Of a stretch of DNA of 64,000 nucleotides, positions 18,608 through 26,924 are shown one piece after another. The notes beneath the pieces were generated by a model, which searched no databases, was not told the DNA's origin, and saw only the letters and a list, made by a program, of their open reading frames with translations. Location of the stretch: the NCBI GenBank assembly GCA_003248935.1, contig QFQF01000012.1, forward strand, positions 114,270 through 178,269, written 5' to 3'. The translations under genes and the position numbers were made by a program. How positions within the stretch are numbered: position 1 is the stretch's first letter; each line of letters opens with the position of its first letter. This stretch comes from Sphingobium sp. (GTDB lineage: Bacteria; Pseudomonadota; Alphaproteobacteria; Sphingomonadales; Sphingomonadaceae).

Positions 18608-19270
18608 ATGTCGCGTCCTGTCCGTATCGCCCCGTCCATCCTTTCCGCCGATTTCGCCCGGCTGGGTGAGGAAGTGCGCGCTATTGACGAGGCCGGATGC
18701 GACTGGGTGCATGTCGATGTGATGGACGGGCATTTCGTACCGAACATCACCATCGGCCCGGCGGTGGTGAAGGCGCTGCGCCCGCACACGAAGAAGCCGC
18801 TCGACGTGCACCTGATGATCTCTCCTGTCGACGCCTATCTGGAGGCGTTCGCGGAGGCCGGAGCCGACATCCTGACGGTCCATCCGGAGGCTGGCCCCCA
18901 CATCCATCGCACGGTTCAGGCGATCAAGGCGCTGGGCGTGCGTGCAGGCGTGGTCCTCAATCCCGGCACCCCGGCCAAGATGCTCGATTATCTGATCGAA
19001 GAGGTTGACCTGGTGCTCGTGATGAGCGTCAATCCCGGCTTCGGCGGCCAGCGCTTCATCGAGAGCCAGCTGCGCAAGGTCGAGGCGATCCGCAAGATGA
19101 TCGACAAGTCGGGGAGGGAAATCGATCTGGAGGTTGACGGCGGCATCGATTTCGAGACGGCGCCGCGTGCCATCGCCGCCGGGGCCGACGCCCTCGTCGC
19201 GGGGACGGCGACCTTCCGCGGTGGTCCCTCCGCCTATGCGGGCAATATCCGAAGGCTGAGGGACGGGTGA
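18608..19270 (+). CDS. rpe: Ribulose-phosphate 3-epimerase
   Basis: 220 residues. It is a TIM barrel with the family motifs IAPSILSADFA, HVDVMDGHFVPNITIGP, DVHLM, VLVMSVNPGFGGQ and EVDGGI. The metal-ligand His and catalytic Asp residues are in HVDVMDGH and EVDGGI. It interconverts ribulose-5-phosphate and xylulose-5-phosphate in the pentose phosphate pathway. The start at 18608 is preferred over an upstream in-frame ATG at 18554 because the family begins here. Its stop overlaps the GTG of the next gene (GTGA), indicating translational coupling. Confidence 0.96.
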   Translation: MSRPVRIAPSILSADFARLGEEVRAIDEAGCDWVHVDVMDGHFVPNITIGPAVVKALRPHTKKPLDVHLMISPVDAYLEAFAEAGADILTVHPEAGPHIHRTVQAIKALGVRAGVVLNPGTPAKMLDYLIEEVDLVLVMSVNPGFGGQRFIESQLRKVEAIRKMIDKSGREIDLEVDGGIDFETAPRAIAAGADALVAGTATFRGGPSAYAGNIRRLRDG

Positions 19271-21021
19271 ACGACCAGAGCCCGCTTCCGCCCCATGCCC
19301 GCCCTCTGGACGAGGGGGACGGCATCGATGAGGGCAAGAGGCTCATCCGGCTCTCGGATGACAGGGGGCTGTCGCTTGCCGAAAGGGTGGCCAACCGCTT
19401 CTACCGGCTGACCTGGCGCACGCCGATCCATGCGATGCGGCTGAAGGGCAAATATCCGCTGAAGCTGCTGGCGGTGCCCGATGACGAGATACCGGGCGAT
19501 GCCCGTGCCGGCCGGGCCCTGCGCGCCGGTTATTTTCTTTTCCGCGGCATGAAGCAGCCGGTCGAAACCCTCGACTTCGCCGCGCTCGATGTGGCACCGG
19601 CCTTTGCCGACTATATCCACAGCTTCCGCTGGCTGCGCGACCTGTCGTCCGTCTGCACCCGCGATCAGGGCGCCCCGGTCGCCGAGCAGATCATGCGCAA
19701 ATGGCTCGCCGTGCACGCGGACAAGCCAAGCGAACCGGCGTGGCGCGCGGACAATGCGGGCTGGCGCCTGTTCTTCTGGACCAGCCAGGCGCCGCTCATC
19801 CTGTCGAGCAGCGACCTCGTTTACCGCTCGCTGGTCCTCAACTGCATCGCGCGGACCGCCCGCCATCTGGACCAGGGCGCGGACAAGGCGCCGGTCGGTG
19901 TCCAGCGGCTGGTCGCCTGGGGCGGCATCGTCGCCGCCTCCCTCCTGATCCCCGGCGGCAATCCGCGCCGGATATTCGGGGAAGCGGGCCTGCGCCGTGC
20001 GCTCGACACCGCATTCTCGGCCGATGGCGGCATCATCTCCCGCTCGCCGCGCGATCAACTCGACGCCATCACGCTGCTGACCATGCTGCGCGCGGTCTAC
20101 GATGTCCGGCGGGAGGAAGTGCCGCCTTTCCTGGGTGAGGCGCTCGCCCGCACCGTGCCCGCATTGCTCAGCGTCAGTCATGGCGACGGCGGCCTTGGCA
20201 GCTGGCAGGGCGCCGGTGCCGCCGCGCCCGAGGCAGTGGAGGCGGTGATCGCCGCCAGCGGCGTACGCACCCGGCCGCTGCGCCATGCCCGCGAATGGGG
20301 CTATCAGCGGATGACGGCGGGCGCCACAGTCGTTCTGATCGACGCCGCGCCACCGCCCGTCGCCCGGCTGGCGGAGGCGGGCTGCGCATCGACCGGCGCG
20401 ATCGAGATCAGCGATGGGCCCCATCGCCTGATCGTCAATTGCGGCGGAGCCGCGCTGGCCGGCGCGCTGCTGCCCGATGCGCTGGCGCAGGCGTTGCGGA
20501 CCACGGCCGCGCACAGCACGCTCACCCTCGCCGACAGCAATTCGACCGCGATCATGCCGGACGGAACGCTCGGCCGCGGCGTGACGGAGGTGGAACTGCA
20601 CCGGCAGGAGGCAGAGACGGGCTCCAAGCTGGAACTGAGCCATGACGGCTATGTCCGGCGGCTCGGCTACATGCACCGCCGCATGCTGGTGCTGGCGGCG
20701 GAGGGCAAGGAGATCCGGGGCGAGGACATGCTGTTGCCCGCGCCGCGTCGCAAGCGGCCCTCGGCTGTGCCCTATGCGCTGCGCTTCCATCTGGCGCCCA
20801 ATGTCGAGCCGACCCTGACCGCCGATTCCCACGGGGCATTGTTGCGGCTGGAAAACGGCGTGTTGTGGCAGTTCCGCGCAGGCGCCGGAACGATGTCCAT
20901 TGAGGAAAGTCTCTGGGTCGACGGGTCGGGACGGCCGGTCGCATCCCAGCAGTTGGTGGTGAGCGCGGAGGCGGAGCCGGGCGGCAGCAATATCGGCTGG
21001 CTGCTCAAGCGCATGGGATAG
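19267..21021 (+). CDS. Heparinase II/III family protein
   Basis: 584 residues, starting with GTG that overlaps the rpe stop. The N-terminal half is an alpha-toroid-like helical domain (FYRLTWRTPIHAMRLKGKYPLKL and FHSFRWLRDL-type segments, about 30-310). The C-terminal half (about 330-560) is beta-rich with HRLIVNCGGA, ARTTAAHSTLTLADSNST-like and YVRRLGYMHRRML segments seen in heparinase II/III lyases. No signal peptide is visible, which is unusual for a polysaccharide lyase and fits the idea that this conserved branch acts in the cytosol or is not a lyase. It is translationally coupled to rpe and 13 bp from purH. The substrate is unknown. Confidence 0.87.
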   Translation: MNDQSPLPPHARPLDEGDGIDEGKRLIRLSDDRGLSLAERVANRFYRLTWRTPIHAMRLKGKYPLKLLAVPDDEIPGDARAGRALRAGYFLFRGMKQPVETLDFAALDVAPAFADYIHSFRWLRDLSSVCTRDQGAPVAEQIMRKWLAVHADKPSEPAWRADNAGWRLFFWTSQAPLILSSSDLVYRSLVLNCIARTARHLDQGADKAPVGVQRLVAWGGIVAASLLIPGGNPRRIFGEAGLRRALDTAFSADGGIISRSPRDQLDAITLLTMLRAVYDVRREEVPPFLGEALARTVPALLSVSHGDGGLGSWQGAGAAAPEAVEAVIAASGVRTRPLRHAREWGYQRMTAGATVVLIDAAPPPVARLAEAGCASTGAIEISDGPHRLIVNCGGAALAGALLPDALAQALRTTAAHSTLTLADSNSTAIMPDGTLGRGVTEVELHRQEAETGSKLELSHDGYVRRLGYMHRRMLVLAAEGKEIRGEDMLLPAPRRKRPSAVPYALRFHLAPNVEPTLTADSHGALLRLENGVLWQFRAGAGTMSIEESLWVDGSGRPVASQQLVVSAEAEPGGSNIGWLLKRMG

Positions 21022-21034
21022 GAAGTTAGCTTAC

Positions 21035-22624
21035 ATGACGGATGTGAAGATCGCTCGGGCGCTGTTGTCGGTGTCCGACAAGACCGGGCTTGTCGACCTC
21101 GGCCGGGCGCTGGCCGCGCGGGGCGTCGACCTCGTATCGACCGGCGGCACGGCAAAGGCACTGCGGGAGGCGGGCCTGCCGGTGCGCGACATCTCCGACC
21201 TGACCGGTTTTCCCGAGATGATGGACGGCCGGGTCAAGACGCTCCATCCGAAGGTGCATGGCGGCCTGCTGGCGGTGCGCGACAATCCCGAGCATGTCGC
21301 CGCGATGGAGGAGCATGCGATCGGCGCGATCGACCTCGTCGTCGTCAACCTCTACCCGTTCGCCGCGACGGTCGCCAAGGGCGCCTCGCGCGAGGACATC
21401 ATCGAGAATATCGATATCGGCGGCCCGTCGATGGTCCGCTCCGCGGCGAAGAACCATGAGAGCGTGGCAATCGTCACCGACCCCGCCGATTATGCCCGCC
21501 TGATCGAGGAGATGGGCACGAAGGATGGCGCGACCAGCTACGACTTCCGCCGTATGCTGGCGGCGAAGGCCTATGCGGCGACAGCCGCCTATGACGGGAT
21601 GATCGCGAACTGGTTCGCGACCGTCGATCAGGGCCAGAAGTTCCCGGTCAGCCAGACGATGACCCGCAAGCTGGTGATGCCGCTGCGCTACGGCGAGAAC
21701 CCGCATCAGGAGGCCGCGCTCTATGTGCCGTCGGTCCCGCATGTGCGCGGCATCGGTCAGGCGGAGCAGGTGCAGGGCAAGGAACTGTCCTATAACAACC
21801 TCAACGACGCCAACGCCGCGCTGGAACTGGTCGCGGAGTTCCGCGACGGCCCGCCGACCGTGGTGATCGTCAAGCACGCCAATCCCTGCGGCGTCGCCAG
21901 CGGCGAAACGCTGGCGGAGGCGTTCAGCAATGCGCTCGAATGCGACAGCGTATCGGCGTTCGGCGGCATCATCGCCTGCAACCGGCCGCTCGACGGCCCG
22001 ACGGCCGAAGCGATCACGGCGATCTTCACGGAGGTCGTCGCCGCGCCCGACGCTGATGCGGAGGCCCGCGCCGTCTTTGCCAAAAAGAAGAACCTGCGCC
22101 TGCTGCTGACCGGCGGCCTGCCCGATCCGGCACGCGGTGGCCAGACGCTGACGCTGATCGCCGGGGGCATATTGGTACAGGATCGCGACAATGGCCGCGT
22201 CCCCACCGACATGCTGAAGACCGTCACGAAGCGCGCGCCGACCCATCAGGAACTGAAGGACTGCCTGTTCGCCTGGACTGTGGCCAAGCATGTGAAGTCG
22301 AACGCCATCGTCTATGCGAAGGACGGCATCACCGCCGGGATCGGCGCTGGCCAGATGAACCGGCGCGACAGCTCCCGCATCGCCGCCGCCAAGGCGAAGG
22401 AGGCGGCCGAGACCTATGGCTGGTCAGAGGCGCGCACGATCGGCTCGGCGGTCGCGTCGGATGCCTTCTTCCCGTTCGCCGACGGCCTGCTTGCGGCCGC
22501 CGAGGCGGGCGCCACCGCGATCATCCAGCCGGGCGGGTCGATCCGCGATGAAGAGGTGATCGCCGCGGCCGACAATGCGGGTCTCGCCATGCTGTTCACC
22601 GGAATGCGGCACTTCCGTCACTGA
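21035..22624 (+). CDS. purH: Bifunctional AICAR transformylase/IMP cyclohydrolase
   Basis: 529 residues. The N-terminal MGS-like IMP cyclohydrolase domain (1 to about 190) starts ARALLSVSDKTGLVDLGRAL and contains LHPKVHGGLLA. The AICAR transformylase domain (about 200-529) includes LRYGENPHQEAALY, VIVKHANPCGVA and NAIVYAKDGITAGIGAGQMNR. It performs the last two steps of IMP synthesis. The start has AGGAAG upstream and lies 13 bp after the heparinase gene, so it is the last gene of the rsmB-rpe-heparinase-purH run. A strong hairpin follows. Confidence 0.98.
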   Translation: MTDVKIARALLSVSDKTGLVDLGRALAARGVDLVSTGGTAKALREAGLPVRDISDLTGFPEMMDGRVKTLHPKVHGGLLAVRDNPEHVAAMEEHAIGAIDLVVVNLYPFAATVAKGASREDIIENIDIGGPSMVRSAAKNHESVAIVTDPADYARLIEEMGTKDGATSYDFRRMLAAKAYAATAAYDGMIANWFATVDQGQKFPVSQTMTRKLVMPLRYGENPHQEAALYVPSVPHVRGIGQAEQVQGKELSYNNLNDANAALELVAEFRDGPPTVVIVKHANPCGVASGETLAEAFSNALECDSVSAFGGIIACNRPLDGPTAEAITAIFTEVVAAPDADAEARAVFAKKKNLRLLLTGGLPDPARGGQTLTLIAGGILVQDRDNGRVPTDMLKTVTKRAPTHQELKDCLFAWTVAKHVKSNAIVYAKDGITAGIGAGQMNRRDSSRIAAAKAKEAAETYGWSEARTIGSAVASDAFFPFADGLLAAAEAGATAIIQPGGSIRDEEVIAAADNAGLAMLFTGMRHFRH

Positions 22625-22645
22625 CGAGCCGCGCCAAAGCTGCGA

Positions 22646-22671
22646 CGAAGGGGCGCATTTGCGCCCTTTCG
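22646..22671 (+). terminator. Terminator hairpin after purH
   Basis: An 11-bp stem (CGAAGGGGCGC / GCGCCCTTTCG, one G-T pair) with an ATTT loop, 21 bp after the purH stop. The T-run lies within the right arm rather than after it. Confidence 0.6.
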
Positions 22672-22733
22672 TGGAAACCCCGCGCCGTCCGATCGTTATC
22701 CTTCCTGCAAGAACGACAGGCAGAAAGGACAGG

Positions 22734-23066
22734 ATGATGACACGCAAGGCTCTCATCGCCGCCAGTGCTGCGGCGCTTCTCTTTCCCATCGCGGCGGTCG
22801 CCAACGACTCCGTTTCGGACGTTGTCGTGACCGGCGACCCGAGCGTGGAAACCCGCTCGGTAGTGGTGTCCGTAGCCGATCTCGACCTGCGCAGCGACAG
22901 GGCGGTCCGAACGGCTGATTCGCGCGTTCGTCGCGCCGCAAACAAGCTGTGCGCCGGTATGCCGGGCTCCAGCCTCGTCGCCAGTCAGGCGTCCTGCGTC
23001 AGCGATGCGTTCGCCGATGCGCGGGTGCAACTCAACAGCCGCATCGCCGACGCCCGCGCGGGCTAA
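22734..23066 (+). CDS. UrcA family secreted protein
   Basis: 110 residues starting at the ATG after AAAGGACAGG; the next codon is also ATG. Residues 1-24 form a Sec signal ending at AVA-ND. The rest fits the UrcA family: VVSVADLDLRSDRAVRTADSRVRRAANKLC, then a second cysteine 21 residues on, likely forming a disulfide. UrcA proteins are small periplasmic proteins widespread in sphingomonads and caulobacters, with no defined biochemical role. It is a single gene with its own terminator, located between purH and the flavoprotein operon. Confidence 0.85.
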   Translation: MMTRKALIAASAAALLFPIAAVANDSVSDVVVTGDPSVETRSVVVSVADLDLRSDRAVRTADSRVRRAANKLCAGMPGSSLVASQASCVSDAFADARVQLNSRIADARAG

Positions 23067-23072
23067 GGCGTG

Positions 23073-23094
23073 ATGGCCGGACAACGGCCATTTT
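23073..23094 (+). terminator. Intrinsic terminator after the UrcA gene
   Basis: ATGGCCG-gacaa-CGGCCAT hairpin with TTTT, 6 bp after the stop codon. Confidence 0.75.
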
Positions 23095-23103
23095 CACGAA
23101 CCG

Positions 23104-23118
23104 TTAACCCTTCCTTAG
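23104..23118 (+). promoter_or_regulatory. Candidate CtrA-type site upstream of the flavoprotein operon
   Basis: The sequence TTAACCCTTCCTTAG matches the CtrA consensus TTAA-N7-TTAA in seven of eight defined positions with exact spacing, 52 bp before the start codon. A chance match in a single site cannot be excluded. Confidence 0.35.
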
Positions 23119-23135
23119 AAGATTTCCTTCACTTC

Positions 23136-23163
23136 CCTCGGAGCGTTTTCGTCTCCGGGGGAA
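23136..23163 (+). promoter_or_regulatory. Leader hairpin that would cover the ribosome-binding site
   Basis: CCTCGGAG (23136-23143) can pair with CTCCGGGG (23153-23160), 8 bp with one G-U. The right arm includes the G-rich GGGGGAA, the only Shine-Dalgarno-like sequence before the ATG at 23171. When folded, it would hide the ribosome-binding site. Confidence 0.4.
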
Positions 23164-23170
23164 TTTTTTC

Positions 23171-24685
23171 ATGACGCGCAGTGCCACGTCGGTTGATGTT
23201 GCGATTATCGGTGCCGGTCCGGCCGGCCTCACCGCTGCCTACCTGCTGACCAAGAAGGGCTACAGCGTCACCGTCATCGAGAAGGATCCGGTCTATGTCG
23301 GCGGCATCAGCCGCACGGTGGAATATAACGGGTTCCGCTTCGACATCGGCGGCCACCGCTTCTTTTCCAAGGCGAAGGAGGTCGTCGACCTCTGGAACGA
23401 GATCCTGCCCGACGACTTCATCCAGCGCCCGCGCATGAGCCGCATCTATTATGAGGGAAAATTCTACAGCTATCCCCTGCGCGCGTTCGAGGCGCTGATG
23501 AACCTCGGCCTCTGGCGCTCGACCCAGTGCATGGCGAGCTATGCCCGCTGGAAGCTCAGCCCAAAGAAGGAGGTAAAGAGCTTCGAGGATTGGGTGGTGA
23601 ACCAGTTCGGGCACAAGCTCTATTCGATCTTCTTCAAGACCTACACGGAGAAGGTCTGGGGCATGCCCTGCGACGAGATGTCGGCGGACTGGGCGGCGCA
23701 GCGCATCAAGGGGCTCAGCCTCGGCGCCGCCGTCCTCGATGGGCTGAAGCGCTCCCTCGGCCTCAACAAGAGGCCCAATGACGGCATGCAGACCAAGACG
23801 CTGCTGGAAACCTTCCGCTATCCGCGCCTCGGCCCGGGCATGATGTGGGACGCGGCGCGCGATCATGTGATCGCGGGCGGCAACCATGTGCTGATGGGCC
23901 ACGCGCTGCGGCAGCTGGCACAGGACCAGGTCACTGGCCGCTGGCGCGTGTCCGCCTCCGGCCCCGACGGCGACGTCATCATCAATGCCGCCCATGTCAT
24001 CAGCTCCGCGCCGATGCGCGAACTGGCAAGCCGCATCCATCCGATGCCCGCGACGCTGGGTGAGGCGCTCGACCTTAAATATCGCGATTTCCTGACCGTC
24101 GCGCTGATGATCAAGTCGCCCGACCTGTTCCCGGACAACTGGATCTACATCCACGACAGCAAGGTGAAGGTCGGCCGCGTCCAGAACTTCCGCAGCTGGT
24201 CGCCGGAAATGGTGCCGGACAGCGACATCGCCTGCGTCGGCCTCGAATATTTCTGCTTCGAGGGCGACGGACTCTGGTCGTCCAGCGACGATGATCTGGT
24301 CGAACTCGCCAAGCGCGAGATGGCGATCCTTGGGCTATGCAGGCCGGAGGACGTGGTCGGCGGCGCGGTGGTGCGGCAGGAAAAGGCCTATCCGGTCTAT
24401 GACGAGCACTACACGCAGAACGTCGCGGCGATGCGCGGCGAGCTGGAGGCGACCTATCCGACCCTCCATCTGGTCGGCCGCAACGGCATGCACCGCTACA
24501 ACAATCAGGATCACGCGATGATGACGGCGATGCTGACCGTCCGCAACATCGAGGCGGGCGAGCGCGTCTACGACATCTGGGGCGTCAACGAGGACGCCGA
24601 ATATCACGAGGCGGGCGACGAGGGTGAGCGCGCGGCGCTGGCCAGCGAACGTCTGGTACCCGGCCGGCTGACCCAGGCGGCCTGA
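23171..24685 (+). CDS. FAD-dependent oxidoreductase, UDP-galactopyranose mutase-like
   Basis: 504 residues. The N-terminus is a dinucleotide-binding fold (VAIIGAGPAGLTAAYLL) followed by GGISRTVEYNGFRFDIGGHRFFSK, in which the GGHRFF segment resembles the UDP-galactopyranose mutase / HemY-like amine-oxidase group. The C-terminus has NGMHRYNNQDHAMMTAM, typical of FAD binding in this branch. It has no signal peptide. Together with the next two genes, which overlap by single bases, it forms an operon with a GtrA flippase-like protein and a GT-C-like membrane protein, so a role in making or altering a lipid-linked sugar is a reasonable inference. True UGM activity is not proven by sequence, as the family also contains protoporphyrinogen-oxidase-like enzymes. 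Confidence 0.88.
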   Translation: MTRSATSVDVAIIGAGPAGLTAAYLLTKKGYSVTVIEKDPVYVGGISRTVEYNGFRFDIGGHRFFSKAKEVVDLWNEILPDDFIQRPRMSRIYYEGKFYSYPLRAFEALMNLGLWRSTQCMASYARWKLSPKKEVKSFEDWVVNQFGHKLYSIFFKTYTEKVWGMPCDEMSADWAAQRIKGLSLGAAVLDGLKRSLGLNKRPNDGMQTKTLLETFRYPRLGPGMMWDAARDHVIAGGNHVLMGHALRQLAQDQVTGRWRVSASGPDGDVIINAAHVISSAPMRELASRIHPMPATLGEALDLKYRDFLTVALMIKSPDLFPDNWIYIHDSKVKVGRVQNFRSWSPEMVPDSDIACVGLEYFCFEGDGLWSSSDDDLVELAKREMAILGLCRPEDVVGGAVVRQEKAYPVYDEHYTQNVAAMRGELEATYPTLHLVGRNGMHRYNNQDHAMMTAMLTVRNIEAGERVYDIWGVNEDAEYHEAGDEGERAALASERLVPGRLTQAA

Positions 24686-25104
24686 TGCCCATGTTCGCGG
24701 CGCTGCTCGGCCGGCTGCCCGGTCTCGCACGTATCACCTATGTCCGCTATCTGGCGGCCAGCATCGGCGCGCTCGCCGTCGACCTGTGCCTGTTCATGGC
24801 ACTGATCGCCGGTGGCGCTCCGGCCATATCCGCGTCGGTGATCGGCTATACGGCGGGCATCCTGGTCCACTGGCTGCTGTCCAGCCGGACCGTGTTCACC
24901 GATGCACTCGCCCCCGGACGCCCCGGGCGTATCCGCCAGAAGACATTGTTCCTCGTCTCCGCGCTGATGGGCCTTGGCCTGACCACGCTGATCGTCGGGG
25001 TGGGCGCGCATCTCGGCCTCGATCCACGGCTCGCAAAGCTGGCGGCGATCATGATCTCCTTCCAGGCGACCTATGTCCTGCGCAAGGTGGTGGTGTTCGC
25101 CTGA
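24685..25104 (+). CDS. GtrA family membrane protein
   Basis: 139 residues with four hydrophobic segments (about 18-38, 42-62, 82-102, 110-130). The pattern YVRYLAASIGALAVDLCLFMAL, a gap, then HWLLSSRTVFT and a final YVLRKVVVFA is the standard GtrA layout. GtrA proteins are thought to move undecaprenyl-phosphate-linked sugars across the cytoplasmic membrane. The ATG overlaps the stop of the flavoprotein gene by one base (TGATG), and its stop overlaps the next start in the same way, so the three proteins are probably made in a fixed ratio. Confidence 0.92.
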   Translation: MPMFAALLGRLPGLARITYVRYLAASIGALAVDLCLFMALIAGGAPAISASVIGYTAGILVHWLLSSRTVFTDALAPGRPGRIRQKTLFLVSALMGLGLTTLIVGVGAHLGLDPRLAKLAAIMISFQATYVLRKVVVFA

Positions 25105-26924
25105 TGCGCATGGCCGGGGGACATTTGGAGCGGCGCTGGTTCCTGCCGATCGTGCTCGGCCTCGCCCTGGCGACCTGCGCCGCGATGACGGTCATCCACT
25201 GGGACCGGATCACCGGCCTCAATTTCCGCGATACCGACGATGCCCTGCGGCTGGTCGAGGTGCGCCAGTTCCTCGCCGGGCAAAGCTGGTTCGACGTCTC
25301 GCAATACCGGATCGATCCGCCCTTCGGTACGTCGATGCACTGGTCGCGGCTGGTCGACCTGCCGATCGCGGGCCTCATCCTGCTGTTTACGCCACTGGCG
25401 GGCACCGGCATGGCGGAACGCATTGCCTCGGCCATCGTCCCCCTGATGCTGACTGTCGCGCTGTTCGTCATGTTCGCGCTCGCCGCCCGCCGGATCGGGG
25501 GCGAGCGCGTGGCGCTGGTGTCCAGCCTGCTGCTCTGCTTTTCCGTATCGATCCTGATCCAGTTTCACCCGATGCGGATCGACCACCATAACTGGCAGAT
25601 ACTGATGGCGGCCGTCACCCTCTGGGCGACGTTCGATCCGCAGCCGCGCCGGGGCGGCACGATCGCCGGCCTCGCCGTCGCCTTCTGGCTGCATGTCTCG
25701 GCGGAGGCGATGCCCTATGTGGCACTGTTCGGCGGCCTTTACGGTCTGCGCGTGATTGCCCGCGCCGCCGAATGGCCGCGCCTCCTTCATTTCGCCGCGA
25801 CGCTGGCGCTGGGCTCCTTTGCCCTGCTGCTTGGCGTACGCGGCTGGCCGGCGGCGGCGACCTACTGGTGCGACGCCATGTCCCCGACATTCCTGTGGCC
25901 GCTGTTCGTCGTCGCTCTCATGCTGCCGCTCGGCTCGCATCTGATCGGCGAACATAGCCCGGTCAGGCGCCTGCTCGTGCTGGCCATCGCTGCCGTTGCC
26001 GGGGCGGGAACCTATCTGCTGAGCGGCCGCCAATGCCTGGGCGGACCGTTCGAGGCGCTGGACCCGCTGGTCTATAACGACTGGTATCTGTTCGTGTCGG
26101 AGGGGCGCCCGCTGTGGGAGCAGAGCGTCGCCGCGATGCTGATCGTCATTGCTCCCCTGCCCCTTGGCCTCGTCGGCGGGCTGATCGCGATGCGGTCGTC
26201 ACCCGATCGCACCACATGGCTGCGCTGGGTGCAACTGATGTTCCTGGCGCTAGGCGCGTTCGCCATCGCAATGGTCGTGATGCGGGCGATAACCGTCGCG
26301 CATCTGCTGCTGTTGCCCGGCGCGGCTGTCCTGCTGATCGCGGCGTGGAAACGGGCGCGGGCGATCACTGCTACGATACCCCGCATTCTCGCAACCACCG
26401 GTCTGTTCGTGCTGACACCGATCGGCGCGCAGATGCTGCTGATGCCGCTGTCCGGCATCGACATGGAAAAGACCGCGAACAGCACCGACGACATGGCGCG
26501 CCGGGATTGCTCGATACCCGAGGGATATGCGGCGCTCGCCGCGCTGCCCACGGGCATCATCTTCGCGCCGCTGGATATCGGGCCGTTCGTTCTCGCCTTC
26601 ACGCCGCATTCGGTGATCGCGACCGGCCATCATCGCGCCAATCTGGCGATGCGGGAGGTCATTCGCGGCTTCCGCGCGCCCGCCGATCAGGCCCGTACGA
26701 TCGTCACCGACCGCAATGCCGACTATGTCGCCTACTGTCCGGGCTGGAAGGAAGTGCGGCGCTACACCAGCCAGAGCCCCAACGGCCTGCTTGCCGATCT
26801 GGAGCACAACCGTCCGCCCGCATGGCTGCGCCCCGTGCCTATGCCCGCGAGCCAGAACGTCCGCGTCTACCGCGTCATCTATCCGGCGGGGACGAAGCGC
26901 ATGGCGAAGCCGTTCATGCAGTAA
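25104..26924 (+). CDS. Polytopic membrane protein with GT-C-like features
   Basis: 606 residues, about 11-13 transmembrane segments, then a soluble C-terminal part (about 470-606). After the first helix comes LNFRDTDDALRLVEVRQFLAGQ and FGTSMHWSRLVDLP; an acidic DxDD-type motif in the first periplasmic loop is typical of GT-C glycosyltransferases such as PMT, ArnT and STT3. Relatives in sphingomonads are often mislabelled as AcrB/AcrD/AcrF family, which the topology does not support. Position in an operon with GtrA and a UGM-like enzyme supports a lipid-linked sugar transferase, but acceptor and sugar are unknown. The last 46 bp overlap msrB on the other strand. The start ATG overlaps the gtrA stop. 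Confidence 0.8.
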   Translation: MRMAGGHLERRWFLPIVLGLALATCAAMTVIHWDRITGLNFRDTDDALRLVEVRQFLAGQSWFDVSQYRIDPPFGTSMHWSRLVDLPIAGLILLFTPLAGTGMAERIASAIVPLMLTVALFVMFALAARRIGGERVALVSSLLLCFSVSILIQFHPMRIDHHNWQILMAAVTLWATFDPQPRRGGTIAGLAVAFWLHVSAEAMPYVALFGGLYGLRVIARAAEWPRLLHFAATLALGSFALLLGVRGWPAAATYWCDAMSPTFLWPLFVVALMLPLGSHLIGEHSPVRRLLVLAIAAVAGAGTYLLSGRQCLGGPFEALDPLVYNDWYLFVSEGRPLWEQSVAAMLIVIAPLPLGLVGGLIAMRSSPDRTTWLRWVQLMFLALGAFAIAMVVMRAITVAHLLLLPGAAVLLIAAWKRARAITATIPRILATTGLFVLTPIGAQMLLMPLSGIDMEKTANSTDDMARRDCSIPEGYAALAALPTGIIFAPLDIGPFVLAFTPHSVIATGHHRANLAMREVIRGFRAPADQARTIVTDRNADYVAYCPGWKEVRRYTSQSPNGLLADLEHNRPPAWLRPVPMPASQNVRVYRVIYPAGTKRMAKPFMQ

